DNA of 64,000 nucleotides. Origin: Streptomyces sp. NRRL B-1347. Its GTDB lineage: Bacteria; Actinomycetota; Actinomycetes; Streptomycetales; Streptomycetaceae. The notes under the pieces were generated by a model. That model was not told the DNA's origin, ran no database searches, and saw only the letters and a list, made by a program, of their open reading frames with translations. Made by a program: the position numbers and the translations under genes. Below are positions 45,020-53,916 of the stretch, piece by piece. Positions within the stretch are counted from its first letter, which is position 1; every line of letters starts with the position of its first letter. Location of the stretch: positions 1-64,000 of the forward strand of contig NZ_JOJM01000040.1 of NCBI RefSeq assembly GCF_000720325.1, in the 5' to 3' direction.

Positions 45020-46294
45020 GTGAAGCGGAAGCTCATCGCGGCGATCGGTGTCGCGGGCATGTTGGTCTCGATCGCGGCCTGCGGTGGCGACGACGGCGAC
45101 AAGAAGAAGTCCGGGGCGGACGGCTTCAAGGGTGAGACGCTGACGCTCTGGGCCATGGACGGCTCGACGCCGGACGGCTGGACCAAGGACGTCAAGACGG
45201 CCTTCGAGAAGAAGACGGGCGCCAAGCTCAAGCTCGAGGTCCAGGACTGGAACGGCATCCAGCCGAAGCTGACCGCCGCCCTCTCCGAGGAGAACCCGCC
45301 GGACGTCTTCGAGATCGGCAACACCCAGACGGCCGCGTACGCCAAGTCCGGCGGCCTCGCCGACCTGAGCGACCTCAAGGAGTCGATCGGCTCCGACTGG
45401 ACCGACTCGATCAACAAGTCCACGGTCGTCGACGGCAAGCAGTACGCCGCCCCGTGGTTCGTCCTGAACCGCGTCGTGCTCTACAACAAGAAGGTCTGGG
45501 CCGACGCGGGCATCAAGAAGACGCCCAAGACCCGCGACGAGTTCTACGCCGACCTGAAGAAGATCGGCGACAAGACCGACGCGGAGCCGATCTACCTGCC
45601 CGGCCAGAACTGGTACCACTTCGTGGGCCTCGTCATCGGACAGGGCGGCGAGCTGGTCAAGAAGGACGGCGACAAGTACGTCTCCAACCTGGACGACCCG
45701 AAGGTCGCCAAGGCCGCCGAGACGTACAAGAAGTTCCAGGCCCTGTCGAAGGCGCCGAAGAACAAGGACGAGGCCACCCCGCAGCAGGCCGAGGTCTTCG
45801 CCAAGGGCAAGACCGGCGCCTTCATCGGCATGAGCTGGGAGGCCGCCACGGCCATCAAGGCCAACAAGAAGATCGAGAAGGACATCGGCTACTTCACGAT
45901 CCCGGGCGACGCGGCCGACAAGCCCGAGGGCGTCTTCCTCGGCGGCTCCAACCTCGCCGTCGCCGCGACCAGCAAGAAGCAGGAGCTCGCCAAGGAGTTC
46001 CTGAAGATCGCGATGTCCGACAAGTTCGAGGGCCAGCTCGCCAAGGAAGGCGGCGTGATCCCGAACAAGCAGGCCCTGGAGTCCAACCTCAAGGGCAACC
46101 CGGCCGCCGAGGCCATGGCTCCGGCCGCCGCCGGCGGTGGCATCACCCCGCTGATCCCGGAGTGGGCCGCCGTCGAGAACGAGCCCAACCCGATCAAGAG
46201 CTACCTGACCGCGGTCATGAACGGCGAATCGCCCGCCGACGCCGCCAAGAAGGTCGAGGGCGAGTTCAACAAGCGCCTGTCGCAGAAGCAGTAA
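45020..46294 (+). CDS. dasA: Solute-binding lipoprotein DasA of the chitobiose ABC transporter
   Basis: 424 residues from a GTG with GGAGG 5 nt upstream. The signal peptide ends at the lipobox SIAAC, leaving a lipid-anchored binding protein. The family 1 solute-binding fold is seen in TLTLWAMDGSTPDGWTKDVK and DVFEIGNTQTAAYAKSGGLA, with a lysine-rich surface. DasA binds N,N'-diacetylchitobiose in S. coelicolor. The dre site upstream and the DasR gene on the other side support the same role. A 118-nt gap with GC-rich repeats separates it from dasB. Confidence 0.94.
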   Translation: MKRKLIAAIGVAGMLVSIAACGGDDGDKKKSGADGFKGETLTLWAMDGSTPDGWTKDVKTAFEKKTGAKLKLEVQDWNGIQPKLTAALSEENPPDVFEIGNTQTAAYAKSGGLADLSDLKESIGSDWTDSINKSTVVDGKQYAAPWFVLNRVVLYNKKVWADAGIKKTPKTRDEFYADLKKIGDKTDAEPIYLPGQNWYHFVGLVIGQGGELVKKDGDKYVSNLDDPKVAKAAETYKKFQALSKAPKNKDEATPQQAEVFAKGKTGAFIGMSWEAATAIKANKKIEKDIGYFTIPGDAADKPEGVFLGGSNLAVAATSKKQELAKEFLKIAMSDKFEGQLAKEGGVIPNKQALESNLKGNPAAEAMAPAAAGGGITPLIPEWAAVENEPNPIKSYLTAVMNGESPADAAKKVEGEFNKRLSQKQ

Positions 46295-46412
46295 GGAAGC
46301 GCCCCGCCGGGGGCGGTGACAACAGGCAGGGTCGTGCCCGCGGCCCGCGGCCCGCTGCCTCGCCGCCCCCGGCGCATTCCTGTGTGACGTGCCGATGAGA
46401 GAGATGGCGAGC

Positions 46413-47393
46413 ATGACCGTACAGACCGAACGGCCGCCCTCCGGCCCGCCGGAGGTAGTGAAGTCGGGCGGCGGGCGCACCGGGGCCCCGCGCACGCCCC
46501 GCGCCAGGGCCGGGGCTCTGGCGCCGTATCTGCTGTTGCTTCCCGCACTCGTGGCCACCCTGGTGTTCCTGGGCTGGCCGCTGGTGAACAACGGGATCCT
46601 GTCGTTCCAGAACCTCAACATGAGACAGGTCATCCTGCATCTCACCGAGTGGAACGGCGTCGACAACTACAAGGAGGTCCTCAAGAGCGAGGACTTCTGG
46701 CGCGTCGTCGGGCGGTCGATCGTCTTCACCGCCATCAACGTCGTCCTCATCATGGTGCTCGGCACCCTGATCGGACTGCTGCTCGCCAAGCTCGGCAACA
46801 AGATGCGACGGCTGCTGCTCTTCGGCCTCGTCCTCGCCTGGGCCATGCCCGTCATCGGCGGCACCACCGTCTACCAGTGGCTCTTCGCCCAGCGCTACGG
46901 CGTCGTCAACTGGGTCCTCGCCAAGATCGGCTTCAGCTCCATGGCCGACTACGACTGGTTCGGCGGCCAGTACTCCACCTTCTTCGTGATCATCACGCTG
47001 ATCGTGTGGATGTCGATCCCGTTCGTGGCGATCAATCTGTACGCCGCCACCACGACGATCCCCAAGGAGCTCTACGAGGCCGCGTCCCTCGACGGCGCCG
47101 GTGCCTGGAAGCAGTTCACCTCGGTGACCCTGCCGTTCCTGCGGCCCTTCCTGTACGCCACGACCTTCCTCGAGGTCATCTGGGTCTTCAAGGCCCTCGC
47201 CCAGGTCTACGCGATCAACAAGGGCGGTCCGGAGCGGCTCACCGAGATCCTGCCGGTCTACGCCTACATCGAGGGCTCGGGCAACCAGCACTACGGCATG
47301 GGCTCCGCCATCGCCATGCTGACCATCATCATCATGCTGGTGCTGACCGCGTACCACCTGCGCATCGTGCTCAAGCAAGAGGAGGACGCGTGA
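46413..47393 (+). CDS. dasB: ABC transporter permease DasB
   Basis: 326 residues (ATG 46413; three in-frame starts lie within 24 nt upstream). There are six transmembrane helices, with the first in APYLLLLPALVATLVFLGWP. The EAA loop, which contacts the ATPase, is ELYEAASLDGAGAWKQFTSV. It pairs with DasC in the membrane to import chitobiose from DasA. No ATPase gene is present here; in S. coelicolor the shared MsiK ATPase encoded elsewhere energises it. Confidence 0.93.
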   Translation: MTVQTERPPSGPPEVVKSGGGRTGAPRTPRARAGALAPYLLLLPALVATLVFLGWPLVNNGILSFQNLNMRQVILHLTEWNGVDNYKEVLKSEDFWRVVGRSIVFTAINVVLIMVLGTLIGLLLAKLGNKMRRLLLFGLVLAWAMPVIGGTTVYQWLFAQRYGVVNWVLAKIGFSSMADYDWFGGQYSTFFVIITLIVWMSIPFVAINLYAATTTIPKELYEAASLDGAGAWKQFTSVTLPFLRPFLYATTFLEVIWVFKALAQVYAINKGGPERLTEILPVYAYIEGSGNQHYGMGSAIAMLTIIIMLVLTAYHLRIVLKQEEDA

Positions 47394-48220
47394 AGCGCTC
47401 CCTGTTCGGCCGCGTCTGGCCCAACGTCATCGCCGTCATCCTCTTCATCGGCCTCGTCTTCCCCGTCTACTGGATGTTCGCCACGGCCTTCAAGCCGACC
47501 GGCGACATCATCAGCGAAGACCCGGTCTGGATCCCGTTCGACTTCACCTTCGAGCACTTCAAGACGGCCGTCGACGCCGACCACTTCTGGCAGATGGTCA
47601 TCAACTCGGTGACCGTCACCGTCCTCGCGGTCGTCTTCTCGCTCATCATCGCCCTGCTGTCGGCCTTCGCCCTCGCCCGCATGCGGTTCAAGGGCCGCCG
47701 GGGCTTCATCATCGGCTTCATGCTGGCCCAGATGGCGCCCTGGGAAGTCATGGTCATCTCGATCTACATGATCGTGCGCGACGCGGAGATGCTGAACAGC
47801 CTGGTCCCGCTGACGCTGTTCTACATGGTGATGATCCTGCCCTTCACGATCCTCACGCTGCGCGGCTTCGTCGCCGCCGTGCCCAAGGAGCTGGAGGAGT
47901 CGGCGATGGTCGACGGCTGCACCCGCATGCAGGCCTTCCGCCGCGTCATCCTGCCGCTGCTCGCCCCCGGCCTGATGTCCACCTCGCTCTTCGGCTTCAT
48001 CACCGCCTGGAACGAGTTCCCGATCGCCCTCCTCGTCAACAAGGACCCGGAGTCCAAGACGCTCCCGTCCTGGCTGTCGAGCTTCCAGACCGTCTACGGC
48101 GACGACTGGGGCGCCACCATGGCGGCCTCCTCGATCTTCGCCATCCCGATCCTGCTCCTCTTCGTCTTCCTCCAGCGGCGCGCCGTCGCCGGCCTCACCG
48201 ACGGTGCCGTGAAGGGATAA
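47390..48220 (+). CDS. dasC: ABC transporter permease DasC
   Basis: 276 residues from a GTG overlapping the dasB stop by 4 nt. Six transmembrane helices, with FPVYWMFATAFKPTGDIIS typical of MalG-type permeases. The EAA loop is ELEESAMVDGCTRMQAFRRV, including the conserved Glu-Glu-Ala-like Glu-x-Ala-Gly spacing as EESAMVDG. It is the second membrane component of the chitobiose importer. Its stop lies 9 nt before the GH3 gene. Confidence 0.93.
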   Translation: MKRSLFGRVWPNVIAVILFIGLVFPVYWMFATAFKPTGDIISEDPVWIPFDFTFEHFKTAVDADHFWQMVINSVTVTVLAVVFSLIIALLSAFALARMRFKGRRGFIIGFMLAQMAPWEVMVISIYMIVRDAEMLNSLVPLTLFYMVMILPFTILTLRGFVAAVPKELEESAMVDGCTRMQAFRRVILPLLAPGLMSTSLFGFITAWNEFPIALLVNKDPESKTLPSWLSSFQTVYGDDWGATMAASSIFAIPILLLFVFLQRRAVAGLTDGAVKG

Positions 48221-48229
48221 CGCACACCC

Positions 48230-49723
48230 ATGAGCTCTACCGCATCCGCGCCGGACGCCCTGACGCGCGACGCCCTGACCGTCCTCCAGCCCGGCTTCGG
48301 CGGCACCACCGCCCCCGACTGGCTGCTCCGCCACATCGGCGAGGGCCTGGCCGCCGTGGGCCTGTTCGGCCGCAACGTCCAGACGCCCGAGCAGGTGGCC
48401 GCGCTCACCGCCCAGCTGCGCGCCGAGCGCGAGGACCTCATCGTCGCCATCGACGAGGAGAGCGGTGACGTCACCCGCCTCGAAGTGCGCACCGGCTCGT
48501 CCTTCCCCGGCAACCACGCGCTCGGCGCGGTGGACGACACCGCGCTCACCCGCGGCGTCGCCGCCGAGCTGGGCCGCCGCCTCGCCGAGTGCGGCGTCAC
48601 CTTCAACTGGGCGCCGTCCGCGGACGTCAACTCCGACCCGGACAACCCGGTCATCGGGGTGCGCTCCTTCGGCGCGGACCCGGACCTGGTGGCCCGGCAC
48701 ACCGCCGCCTACATCGAGGGCCTGCAGTCCTCCGGCGTCGCCGCCTGCGCCAAGCACTTCCCCGGCCACGGCGACACGGCCGTCGACTCGCACCACGCCG
48801 TGCCGCACATCGGCGTCGACGCGGACGTCCTGGGCGCCCGCGAACTCGCCCCCTTCCGGGCCGCGATCGCCGCGGGCACGCAGGCCGTCATGAGCGCCCA
48901 CATCAGCGTCCCGGCCCTCGACCCGGAGTACCCGGCGACGCTCTCCCGGCGCATCCTCACCGACGTGCTCCGCGGCGAGCTCGGCTTCGACGGCCTGATC
49001 GTCACCGACGGCATCGAGATGCAGGCCATCTCCTCGACGTACGGCATCGAACGCGGCACCGTCCTCGCCGTCGCCGCCGGCTGCGACGCCATCTGCGTCG
49101 GCGGCGGCCTCCACGACGAGCTGACGGTACGCCGTCTGCGCGACGCCCTCGTGGCCGCGGTGCGCGCGGGCGAGCTGCCCGAGGAGCGGCTCGCCGACGC
49201 GGCTGCCCGGGTCAGGGCGCTCGCGCACTGGACCTCGGTGTCGGGCGCGGCCGGGCGTTCGGGGGGCGTGCCCGACACCGAGATCGGCCTGCGCGCGGCC
49301 CGCCGCGCGCTGACCGTCACCCACAGCGAGACCTACGCGGGTCCGCTGACCAGCGCCCCCTACGTCGCCGCGTTCACGCCGGTGGCCAACATCGCCGTCG
49401 GCGACGAGACCCCGTGGGGCGTCGCCGCCGAACTCGGCCGCCGGCTGCCCGGCACCGAGACCGGCTCCTTCACCGGCGCCGACGCGGGCCGCGAGGCCCT
49501 GGCCGCGGCGGGGGACCGGCGGATCGTCGCCGTCGTCCGCGACGCCCACCGCCATCCCTGGATGACGGCGGCCGTCGACCACCTGCTCGCCACCCGCCCC
49601 GACACCATCGTCGTGGAAATGGGCGTCCCGCAGGCCAAGCCCACGGGCGCCCTGCACATCGCCACCCACGGCGCGGCCCGAGTGTGCGGCACCGCAGCAG
49701 CGGAGGCCATCACGGGCGCGTAG
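48230..49723 (+). CDS. dasD: Glycoside hydrolase family 3 beta-N-acetylhexosaminidase (DasD-type)
   Basis: 497 residues without a signal peptide, so it acts on imported sugar. NagZ-type GH3 features are present: CAKHFPGHGDTAVDSHHAVP (the Asp-His dyad of N-acetylglucosaminidases) and the nucleophile Asp in FDGLIVTDGIEMQAIS. It likely splits chitobiose to GlcNAc. About 150 extra C-terminal residues form the second GH3-like domain. It is the last gene of the das operon and converges on nagB with a strong hairpin between. Confidence 0.88.
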   Translation: MSSTASAPDALTRDALTVLQPGFGGTTAPDWLLRHIGEGLAAVGLFGRNVQTPEQVAALTAQLRAEREDLIVAIDEESGDVTRLEVRTGSSFPGNHALGAVDDTALTRGVAAELGRRLAECGVTFNWAPSADVNSDPDNPVIGVRSFGADPDLVARHTAAYIEGLQSSGVAACAKHFPGHGDTAVDSHHAVPHIGVDADVLGARELAPFRAAIAAGTQAVMSAHISVPALDPEYPATLSRRILTDVLRGELGFDGLIVTDGIEMQAISSTYGIERGTVLAVAAGCDAICVGGGLHDELTVRRLRDALVAAVRAGELPEERLADAAARVRALAHWTSVSGAAGRSGGVPDTEIGLRAARRALTVTHSETYAGPLTSAPYVAAFTPVANIAVGDETPWGVAAELGRRLPGTETGSFTGADAGREALAAAGDRRIVAVVRDAHRHPWMTAAVDHLLATRPDTIVVEMGVPQAKPTGALHIATHGAARVCGTAAAEAITGA

Positions 49724-49780
49724 CCACGCCCGTTTGTGCCCCCGGCCCGCACCCGGGACCAAGCGGTACGCAAACACAAC

Positions 49781-49825
49781 GGCGCCGGGCCGCCCCACCC
49801 TGGAAGGGAGGGGCGACCCGGCGCC
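49781..49825. terminator. Hairpin terminator between das operon and nagB
   Basis: GGCGCCGGG with its exact complement, plus an inner GCCCC/GGGGC pair separated by a 2-nt bulge on each side. It is placed between convergent genes. Confidence 0.7.
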
Positions 49826-49848
49826 GAGCTGCTTACCGGGCCGGAGGC

Positions 49849-50634
49849 CTAGAGCCCCTGCCAGGCAGGCTTGTTGGCATACGTGTGCCGGAAGTAGTCC
49901 GACAGCTTCAGCTTGGACGCCGCGGCCTCATCCACCACGACCGTCGCATGCGGATGCAGCTGCAGCGCCGACGCGGGCACGATGGACGCCACCGGCCCCT
50001 CGACCGTGGCCGCCACGGCGTCCGCCTTGCCCTCGCCCGTCGCGAGCAGCACCAGGTGCCGCGCCTCCAGGATCGTGCCGATGCCCTGCGTGATGACGTG
50101 GTGCGGGACCTGGTCGATGTCGCCGTCGAAGAACCGCGCGTTGTCCACCCGGGTCTGCTCGGTCAGGGTCTTGATCCGCGTCCGCGAGGCCAGCGACGAG
50201 CAGGGCTCGTTGAACCCGATGTGCCCGTCCGTGCCGATCCCGAGCAGCTGGAGGTCCACCCCGCCCGCCTCGGCGAGGGCGCGGTCGTACGCCTCGCAGG
50301 CGCCCTGTACATCCTCGGCGCTGCCGTCCGGACCCATGAAGGCCGCCTCGCTCAGGCCGAGCGGCTCGACGACCTCACGCAGCACCACCGAGCGGTACGA
50401 CTCCGGGTGCCCGGCCGGAAGCCCGACGTACTCGTCGAGCTGGCAGATCCGCGCCCGCGCCACGTCCACGGCACCGTCGCGGACCTTGGCGGTCAGGGCC
50501 TCGTAGATGGGCAGCGGGGTCGAGCCGGTGGCGACACCGAGCAGGGCGTCAGGCTTACGGCGCACCAGGGCGGCCATGGCCTCCGCGATGAGCTCGCCGC
50601 CTGCCTTGGCGTCCGGGACGATGACAACTTCCAC
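49849..50634 (-). CDS. nagB: Glucosamine-6-phosphate deaminase
   Basis: 261 residues. It converts GlcN-6-P to fructose-6-P and ammonia, feeding glycolysis. Family motifs are LLGVATGSTPLPIYEAL, ICQLDEYVGLPAGHPESYRS (catalytic Asp), DLQLLGIGTDGHIGFNEPCS and SRTRIKTLTEQTRVDNARFF. The length is standard. A dre-like site lies 33 nt before the start. DasR control of nagB is known in S. coelicolor, and GlcN-6-P is the DasR ligand, closing a feedback loop. Confidence 0.96.
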   Translation of the reverse strand: MEVVIVPDAKAGGELIAEAMAALVRRKPDALLGVATGSTPLPIYEALTAKVRDGAVDVARARICQLDEYVGLPAGHPESYRSVVLREVVEPLGLSEAAFMGPDGSAEDVQGACEAYDRALAEAGGVDLQLLGIGTDGHIGFNEPCSSLASRTRIKTLTEQTRVDNARFFDGDIDQVPHHVITQGIGTILEARHLVLLATGEGKADAVAATVEGPVASIVPASALQLHPHATVVVDEAAASKLKLSDYFRHTYANKPAWQGL

Positions 50635-50666
50635 GCTGGGCCTGCCGATCTGGAGAAGGGGGACGG

Positions 50667-50682
50667 TGTGGTATAGACCAAT
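50667..50682. promoter_or_regulatory. dre site upstream of nagB
   Basis: TGTGGTATAGACCAAT fits the dre consensus except at the first base and one core position. It lies 33 nt upstream of the nagB start codon, where it would overlap the promoter or leader. Confidence 0.8.
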
Positions 50683-50931
50683 CTAGCAGAGCTGCCCCCC
50701 TGCGGCGCAGCCCTTCCGCACCCATGCTTCCGCCTCCCCGTCCACGACGCCCGGCGAGGCGGCCCCCCGGCCCGCTGCGCCCTCGCGCCCCCGGCCGCTG
50801 CGCCCACGAGCCCCCGCCCCGCCGCGCCTACGAGCCCCGGCGAACGGACCCCGCCCGGGCCCGGCCCGCGCAGCCCCCCGTCCCCGGCGAACAAGGAGCG
50901 CTCCGGGCCGGGAGCGAGCAGAGTGGTACGC

Positions 50932-52002
50932 ATGACCGTGACCCCCTCCTCCCCGTACAGCGAGCAGCCGGGCCGCATCATGTCCCGGGAGATGGCCGAG
51001 CAGCCCGACGTGCTGCGGCGCATCCTCGACATCGGCGCCCCCCGGATCCGCCGGACCGCCGAAGAGGTCGCGGCGAAGCGCCCCCGCTTCGTGCTGCTCA
51101 CCGCCCGCGGCACCTCCGACCACGCCGCGCTCTACGCCAAGTACCTCCTCGAAGTCCGTCTCGGCCTGCCCTGCGGGCTGACCTCCATGTCCACCACCAC
51201 GGCCTACGCCGCCAAGCCCGACCTGCGGGACGTCCTGGTCATCACCGTGAGCCAGTCGGGCGGCTCGCCGGACCTGGTGGCCTCCACCCGGGCCGCCCGC
51301 GAGGCCGGTGCCGTCACCCTCGCCGTCACCAACAACCCGGACTCGCCCCTGGCCGCCGTCTCCGAGCACCACATCGACATCCTCGCGGGCCCGGAGAAGG
51401 CCCTCCCGGCGACGAAGACCTACACGGCGTCCCTGCTCGCCCTGTACCTCTTCGTCGAGGGCCTGCACGGGAGCGACGGCGCCCAGGCCGGGGCCCTGCC
51501 CGGCCTCGCCGCGGACCTCCTGGCGCGTCACGAGGAGATCCGCACCCTCGCCGCGCGCTACCGCTTCGCCGAACGCATGGTGATCACCTCGCGCGGCTAC
51601 GGCTACCCCACCGCCAAGGAAGCCGCCCTGAAGCTGATGGAGACCAGCTACATCCCCGCCCTCGCCTACTCCGGCGCCGACCTCCTGCACGGCCCCCTCG
51701 CCATGGTCGACAACATCTCGCCGGTCATCGCGGTGGTCACGGACGGCAGGGGAGGGGAGGCGCTCCAGCCCGTCCTCGACCGGCTGCGCGGCCGCGGCGC
51801 CGACCTGGTGGTCATCGGCCCCAAGGCCCAGGTCGAGCAGGCGTCCGCCGGATTCGTGCTGCCGACGGAGGGCGTGGCCGAGGAGCTCCAGCCGATCCTG
51901 GAGATCATCCCCCTGCAACTCCTCGCCTACGAGGTCACGATCGCCCGCGGCCAGGACCCCGACGCGCCCAGGGCGCTGGCCAAGGTGACGGAGACCCGCT
52001 GA
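50932..52002 (+). CDS. SIS-domain phosphosugar isomerase/deaminase-like protein
   Basis: 356 residues from ATG 50932; a GTG three codons earlier is possible. Two SIS domains are visible. The first has FVLLTARGTSDHAALYAKYL and VITVSQSGGSPDLVASTRAA. The second has MVITSRGYGYPTAKEAALKL and YSGADLLHGPLAMVDN. The layout is that of the isomerase half of GlmS without the glutamine amidotransferase. Such proteins include FrlB- and AgaS-like enzymes that process amino sugar phosphates. Its divergence from nagB and closeness to the dre site suggest a role in amino-sugar catabolism. Confidence 0.87.
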   Translation: MTVTPSSPYSEQPGRIMSREMAEQPDVLRRILDIGAPRIRRTAEEVAAKRPRFVLLTARGTSDHAALYAKYLLEVRLGLPCGLTSMSTTTAYAAKPDLRDVLVITVSQSGGSPDLVASTRAAREAGAVTLAVTNNPDSPLAAVSEHHIDILAGPEKALPATKTYTASLLALYLFVEGLHGSDGAQAGALPGLAADLLARHEEIRTLAARYRFAERMVITSRGYGYPTAKEAALKLMETSYIPALAYSGADLLHGPLAMVDNISPVIAVVTDGRGGEALQPVLDRLRGRGADLVVIGPKAQVEQASAGFVLPTEGVAEELQPILEIIPLQLLAYEVTIARGQDPDAPRALAKVTETR

Positions 52003-52006
52003 CCCC

Positions 52007-52861
52007 TCAGGCCAGCGAACCCCCCGTGGCGTCGAGCCACTGGCCCGTCACCCAGCGCCCGTCCGGCGAGGCCAGGAACGCGACCACGTCGGCTATGTCT
52101 TCCACCGTGCCGACCTTGCCGAGGGCGGACAGGGCCGCCGCGCCCGCCCACGCCGCCTCGTTCCCCTCGCCGCGCAGCCAGGCGGCGTTGACGTCCGTGT
52201 CCACGACGCCCGGGGCGACCGAGTTCACCGTGATGCCCCGGGGGCCGAGGACCTTCGACAGGTTCCGCGTGAAGACGTCCAGGGCGCCCTTCGTCATCGC
52301 GTACGTCAGGATGTCCGGCATGACGGCGGCGCGGGAGACGCCGGACGAGATGTTGATGATCCGGCCGCCGTCCCGCAGGCGCTCCGCGGCGAGCTGCGTG
52401 ATGAAGTACGGCGCCTTGGCGTTCACCGCGAAGAGCCGGTCGAACTCCGCCTCGTCGGTGTCCGCGAAGGGGCGTGACGTGCCGATGCCCGCGTTGTTCA
52501 CCAGGATGTCGACGCCGTCCGCGTGCGCGTCGAACGCCGACCACAGCGCCTCGGCGTCCCCCGGCCTGCCGAGCTCCGCGCCGATCGCGAACGCCGAGCC
52601 GCCCGCCCGCTCGATCGCGGCCACGGTCTCCTTCGCGGCCGCCTCGTTGCTGCCGTAGTGCACGGCGATCCGGGCGCCGTCCCGGCCGAGCCGCTCGGCG
52701 ATGCCCCGCCCGATGCCCCGGCTGCCGCCCGTGACGAGCGCGGTCCTCCCCGCCAGCCGCCCCGCGGCGGATCCGGCCGTGGATCCGGCCGTCAGGCCGG
52801 CTGCCCCCGGTGTCGCCTCCCCGGAAGCCGCCCCCGTCGCATTCCCCTTCAGCGCACCCAT
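52007..52861 (-). CDS. Short-chain dehydrogenase/reductase
   Basis: 284 residues. Classical SDR features are the NAD(P) motif TALVTGGSRGIGRGIAERLG, then NNAG (VDILVNNAGIG), the catalytic Ser in NISSG and YAMTK (Tyr and Lys). The N-terminal 35 residues are a low-complexity Ala/Gly/Ser/Thr stretch (GSTAGSAAGRLAG), unusual for the family. The true start may therefore lie further in, although no better Shine-Dalgarno was seen. It is divergent from a TetR-family gene across a region with two matching operator-like palindromes. Confidence 0.87.
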   Translation of the reverse strand: MGALKGNATGAASGEATPGAAGLTAGSTAGSAAGRLAGRTALVTGGSRGIGRGIAERLGRDGARIAVHYGSNEAAAKETVAAIERAGGSAFAIGAELGRPGDAEALWSAFDAHADGVDILVNNAGIGTSRPFADTDEAEFDRLFAVNAKAPYFITQLAAERLRDGGRIINISSGVSRAAVMPDILTYAMTKGALDVFTRNLSKVLGPRGITVNSVAPGVVDTDVNAAWLRGEGNEAAWAGAAALSALGKVGTVEDIADVVAFLASPDGRWVTGQWLDATGGSLA

Positions 52862-52884
52862 GGTCAGGCGCCCCCCTCTTTCTC

Positions 52885-52896
52885 TAGCGGTCGCTA
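52885..52896. promoter_or_regulatory. TetR operator candidate 1 (SDR-proximal)
   Basis: TAGCG-GT-CGCTA is a perfect 5-2-5 palindrome in the intergenic region between the SDR and TetR genes, 24 nt before the SDR start codon. Confidence 0.6.
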
Positions 52897-52931
52897 CACA
52901 AAGACCGTACCCGATCTCATTCCCTCTTTTC

Positions 52932-52943
52932 TAGTGCCCGCTA
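52932..52943. promoter_or_regulatory. TetR operator candidate 2 (TetR-proximal)
   Basis: TAGTG-CC-CGCTA repeats operator 1 with one broken pair. Its centre is 47 bp from the first, close to four helical turns and a half. It sits 13 nt before the TetR start. Confidence 0.6.
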
Positions 52944-52956
52944 TAGAATTTTTCCC

Positions 52957-53574
52957 ATGGCGACGAAACAGCGAGGCAGACCCCGCTCCTTCGACCGCGA
53001 GACGGCCCTGGAGAAGGCCCTGCGCACGTTCTGGGAGCAGGGGTACGAGACGACGTCCGTCTCCGACCTCACCCGCGAGCTGGGCATCGGCGCGCCGAGC
53101 CTGTACGCGGCCTTCGGCGACAAGCGGACCCTGTTCGCCGAGGTCCTGCAGCGCTACGCCGTCTCGTACGGAGCCTTCGGCGCCCGCGCGATGGACGAGG
53201 AGCCGACCGTGCGCGCGGGCGTCGAGCGCATGCTGCGCGAGGCGGCCGCGGAGTACACGGACCCGTCGCATCCGCACGGCTGCCTCGTCATCCACGCCGC
53301 GGTCAACTGCGCGACGCCCGAGGTGGAGCAGACCCTCCGCGACCAGCGCAACGCGAACATCGCCTCGTTCGAGGACCGCATCAAGACCGCGGTCGCGAGC
53401 GGCGAGCTGCCCCGCGACACGGACACCGCGGCGCTCGCCCGCTATGTGGGCGCCGTCCTGCAGGGCCTGTCCCAGCAGTCGAGGGACGGCGCCACCCGCG
53501 AGGAGCTGGAGGCCGTCGCGGAGGTGTCGATGCGGGCCTGGCCCGCGTCCGACCCGGTGGGTTCCGCGCGCTGA
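52957..53574 (+). CDS. TetR/AcrR-family regulator of the divergent SDR
   Basis: 205 residues. The N-terminal helix-turn-helix is KALRTFWEQGYETTSVSDLT then ELGIGAPSLYAAFGDKRTLF. The C-terminal domain includes HGCLVIHAAVNCATPEVEQT, with two Cys in a position known from quinone- or thiol-sensing members of this group. It likely binds the paired palindromes and represses the SDR and itself. Ligand unknown. Confidence 0.87.
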   Translation: MATKQRGRPRSFDRETALEKALRTFWEQGYETTSVSDLTRELGIGAPSLYAAFGDKRTLFAEVLQRYAVSYGAFGARAMDEEPTVRAGVERMLREAAAEYTDPSHPHGCLVIHAAVNCATPEVEQTLRDQRNANIASFEDRIKTAVASGELPRDTDTAALARYVGAVLQGLSQQSRDGATREELEAVAEVSMRAWPASDPVGSAR

Positions 53575-53641
53575 GACGGCGTGTCCCGGCCCCTCCCGCG
53601 CGGCACGGCAACAAACATCTCCCCGTACGTAGACAGACGAG

Positions 53642-53657
53642 AATGGTCTAGTCCACA
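53642..53657. promoter_or_regulatory. dre-like site upstream of the PdtaS-like kinase
   Basis: AATGGTCTAGTCCACA agrees with the dre consensus at 14 of 16 positions. It lies 260 nt upstream of the kinase gene, in a 342-nt gap that otherwise holds a hairpin (ATCGGCGGCCG arms, 53746-53780) and no recognisable gene. Confidence 0.55.
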
Positions 53658-53916
53658 ATGCGGGGTATAAGCTCCGCCCTCCCCGCACAGGAGAGCGGAC
53701 CGAGGAACCGGCGCTCTCTGCCCTGACCGCGTCGGCTTCTCCCGAATCGGCGGCCGATACCGCACAGTCCGGCCGCCGATGCACCAAAGGGCTGCGGTGT
53801 TGGGGACGGGTTGAGGGTCCCGCCCTGGCGCCGCGGCCCGTCGGTGCGCCGACTGCCTCCGCGCGCGGGGGAGCGGACCTCGGGCCCTGCCCGGAGCGCC
53901 AGGTACGCTCGCACAC

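Noticed and set aside
47291..49798. 835-codon minus-strand open frame across dasB to dasD
   Set aside because: It spans several genes of a well-supported operon in antisense and has the unnatural Asp/Gly/Val/Arg/His composition of a shadow frame.
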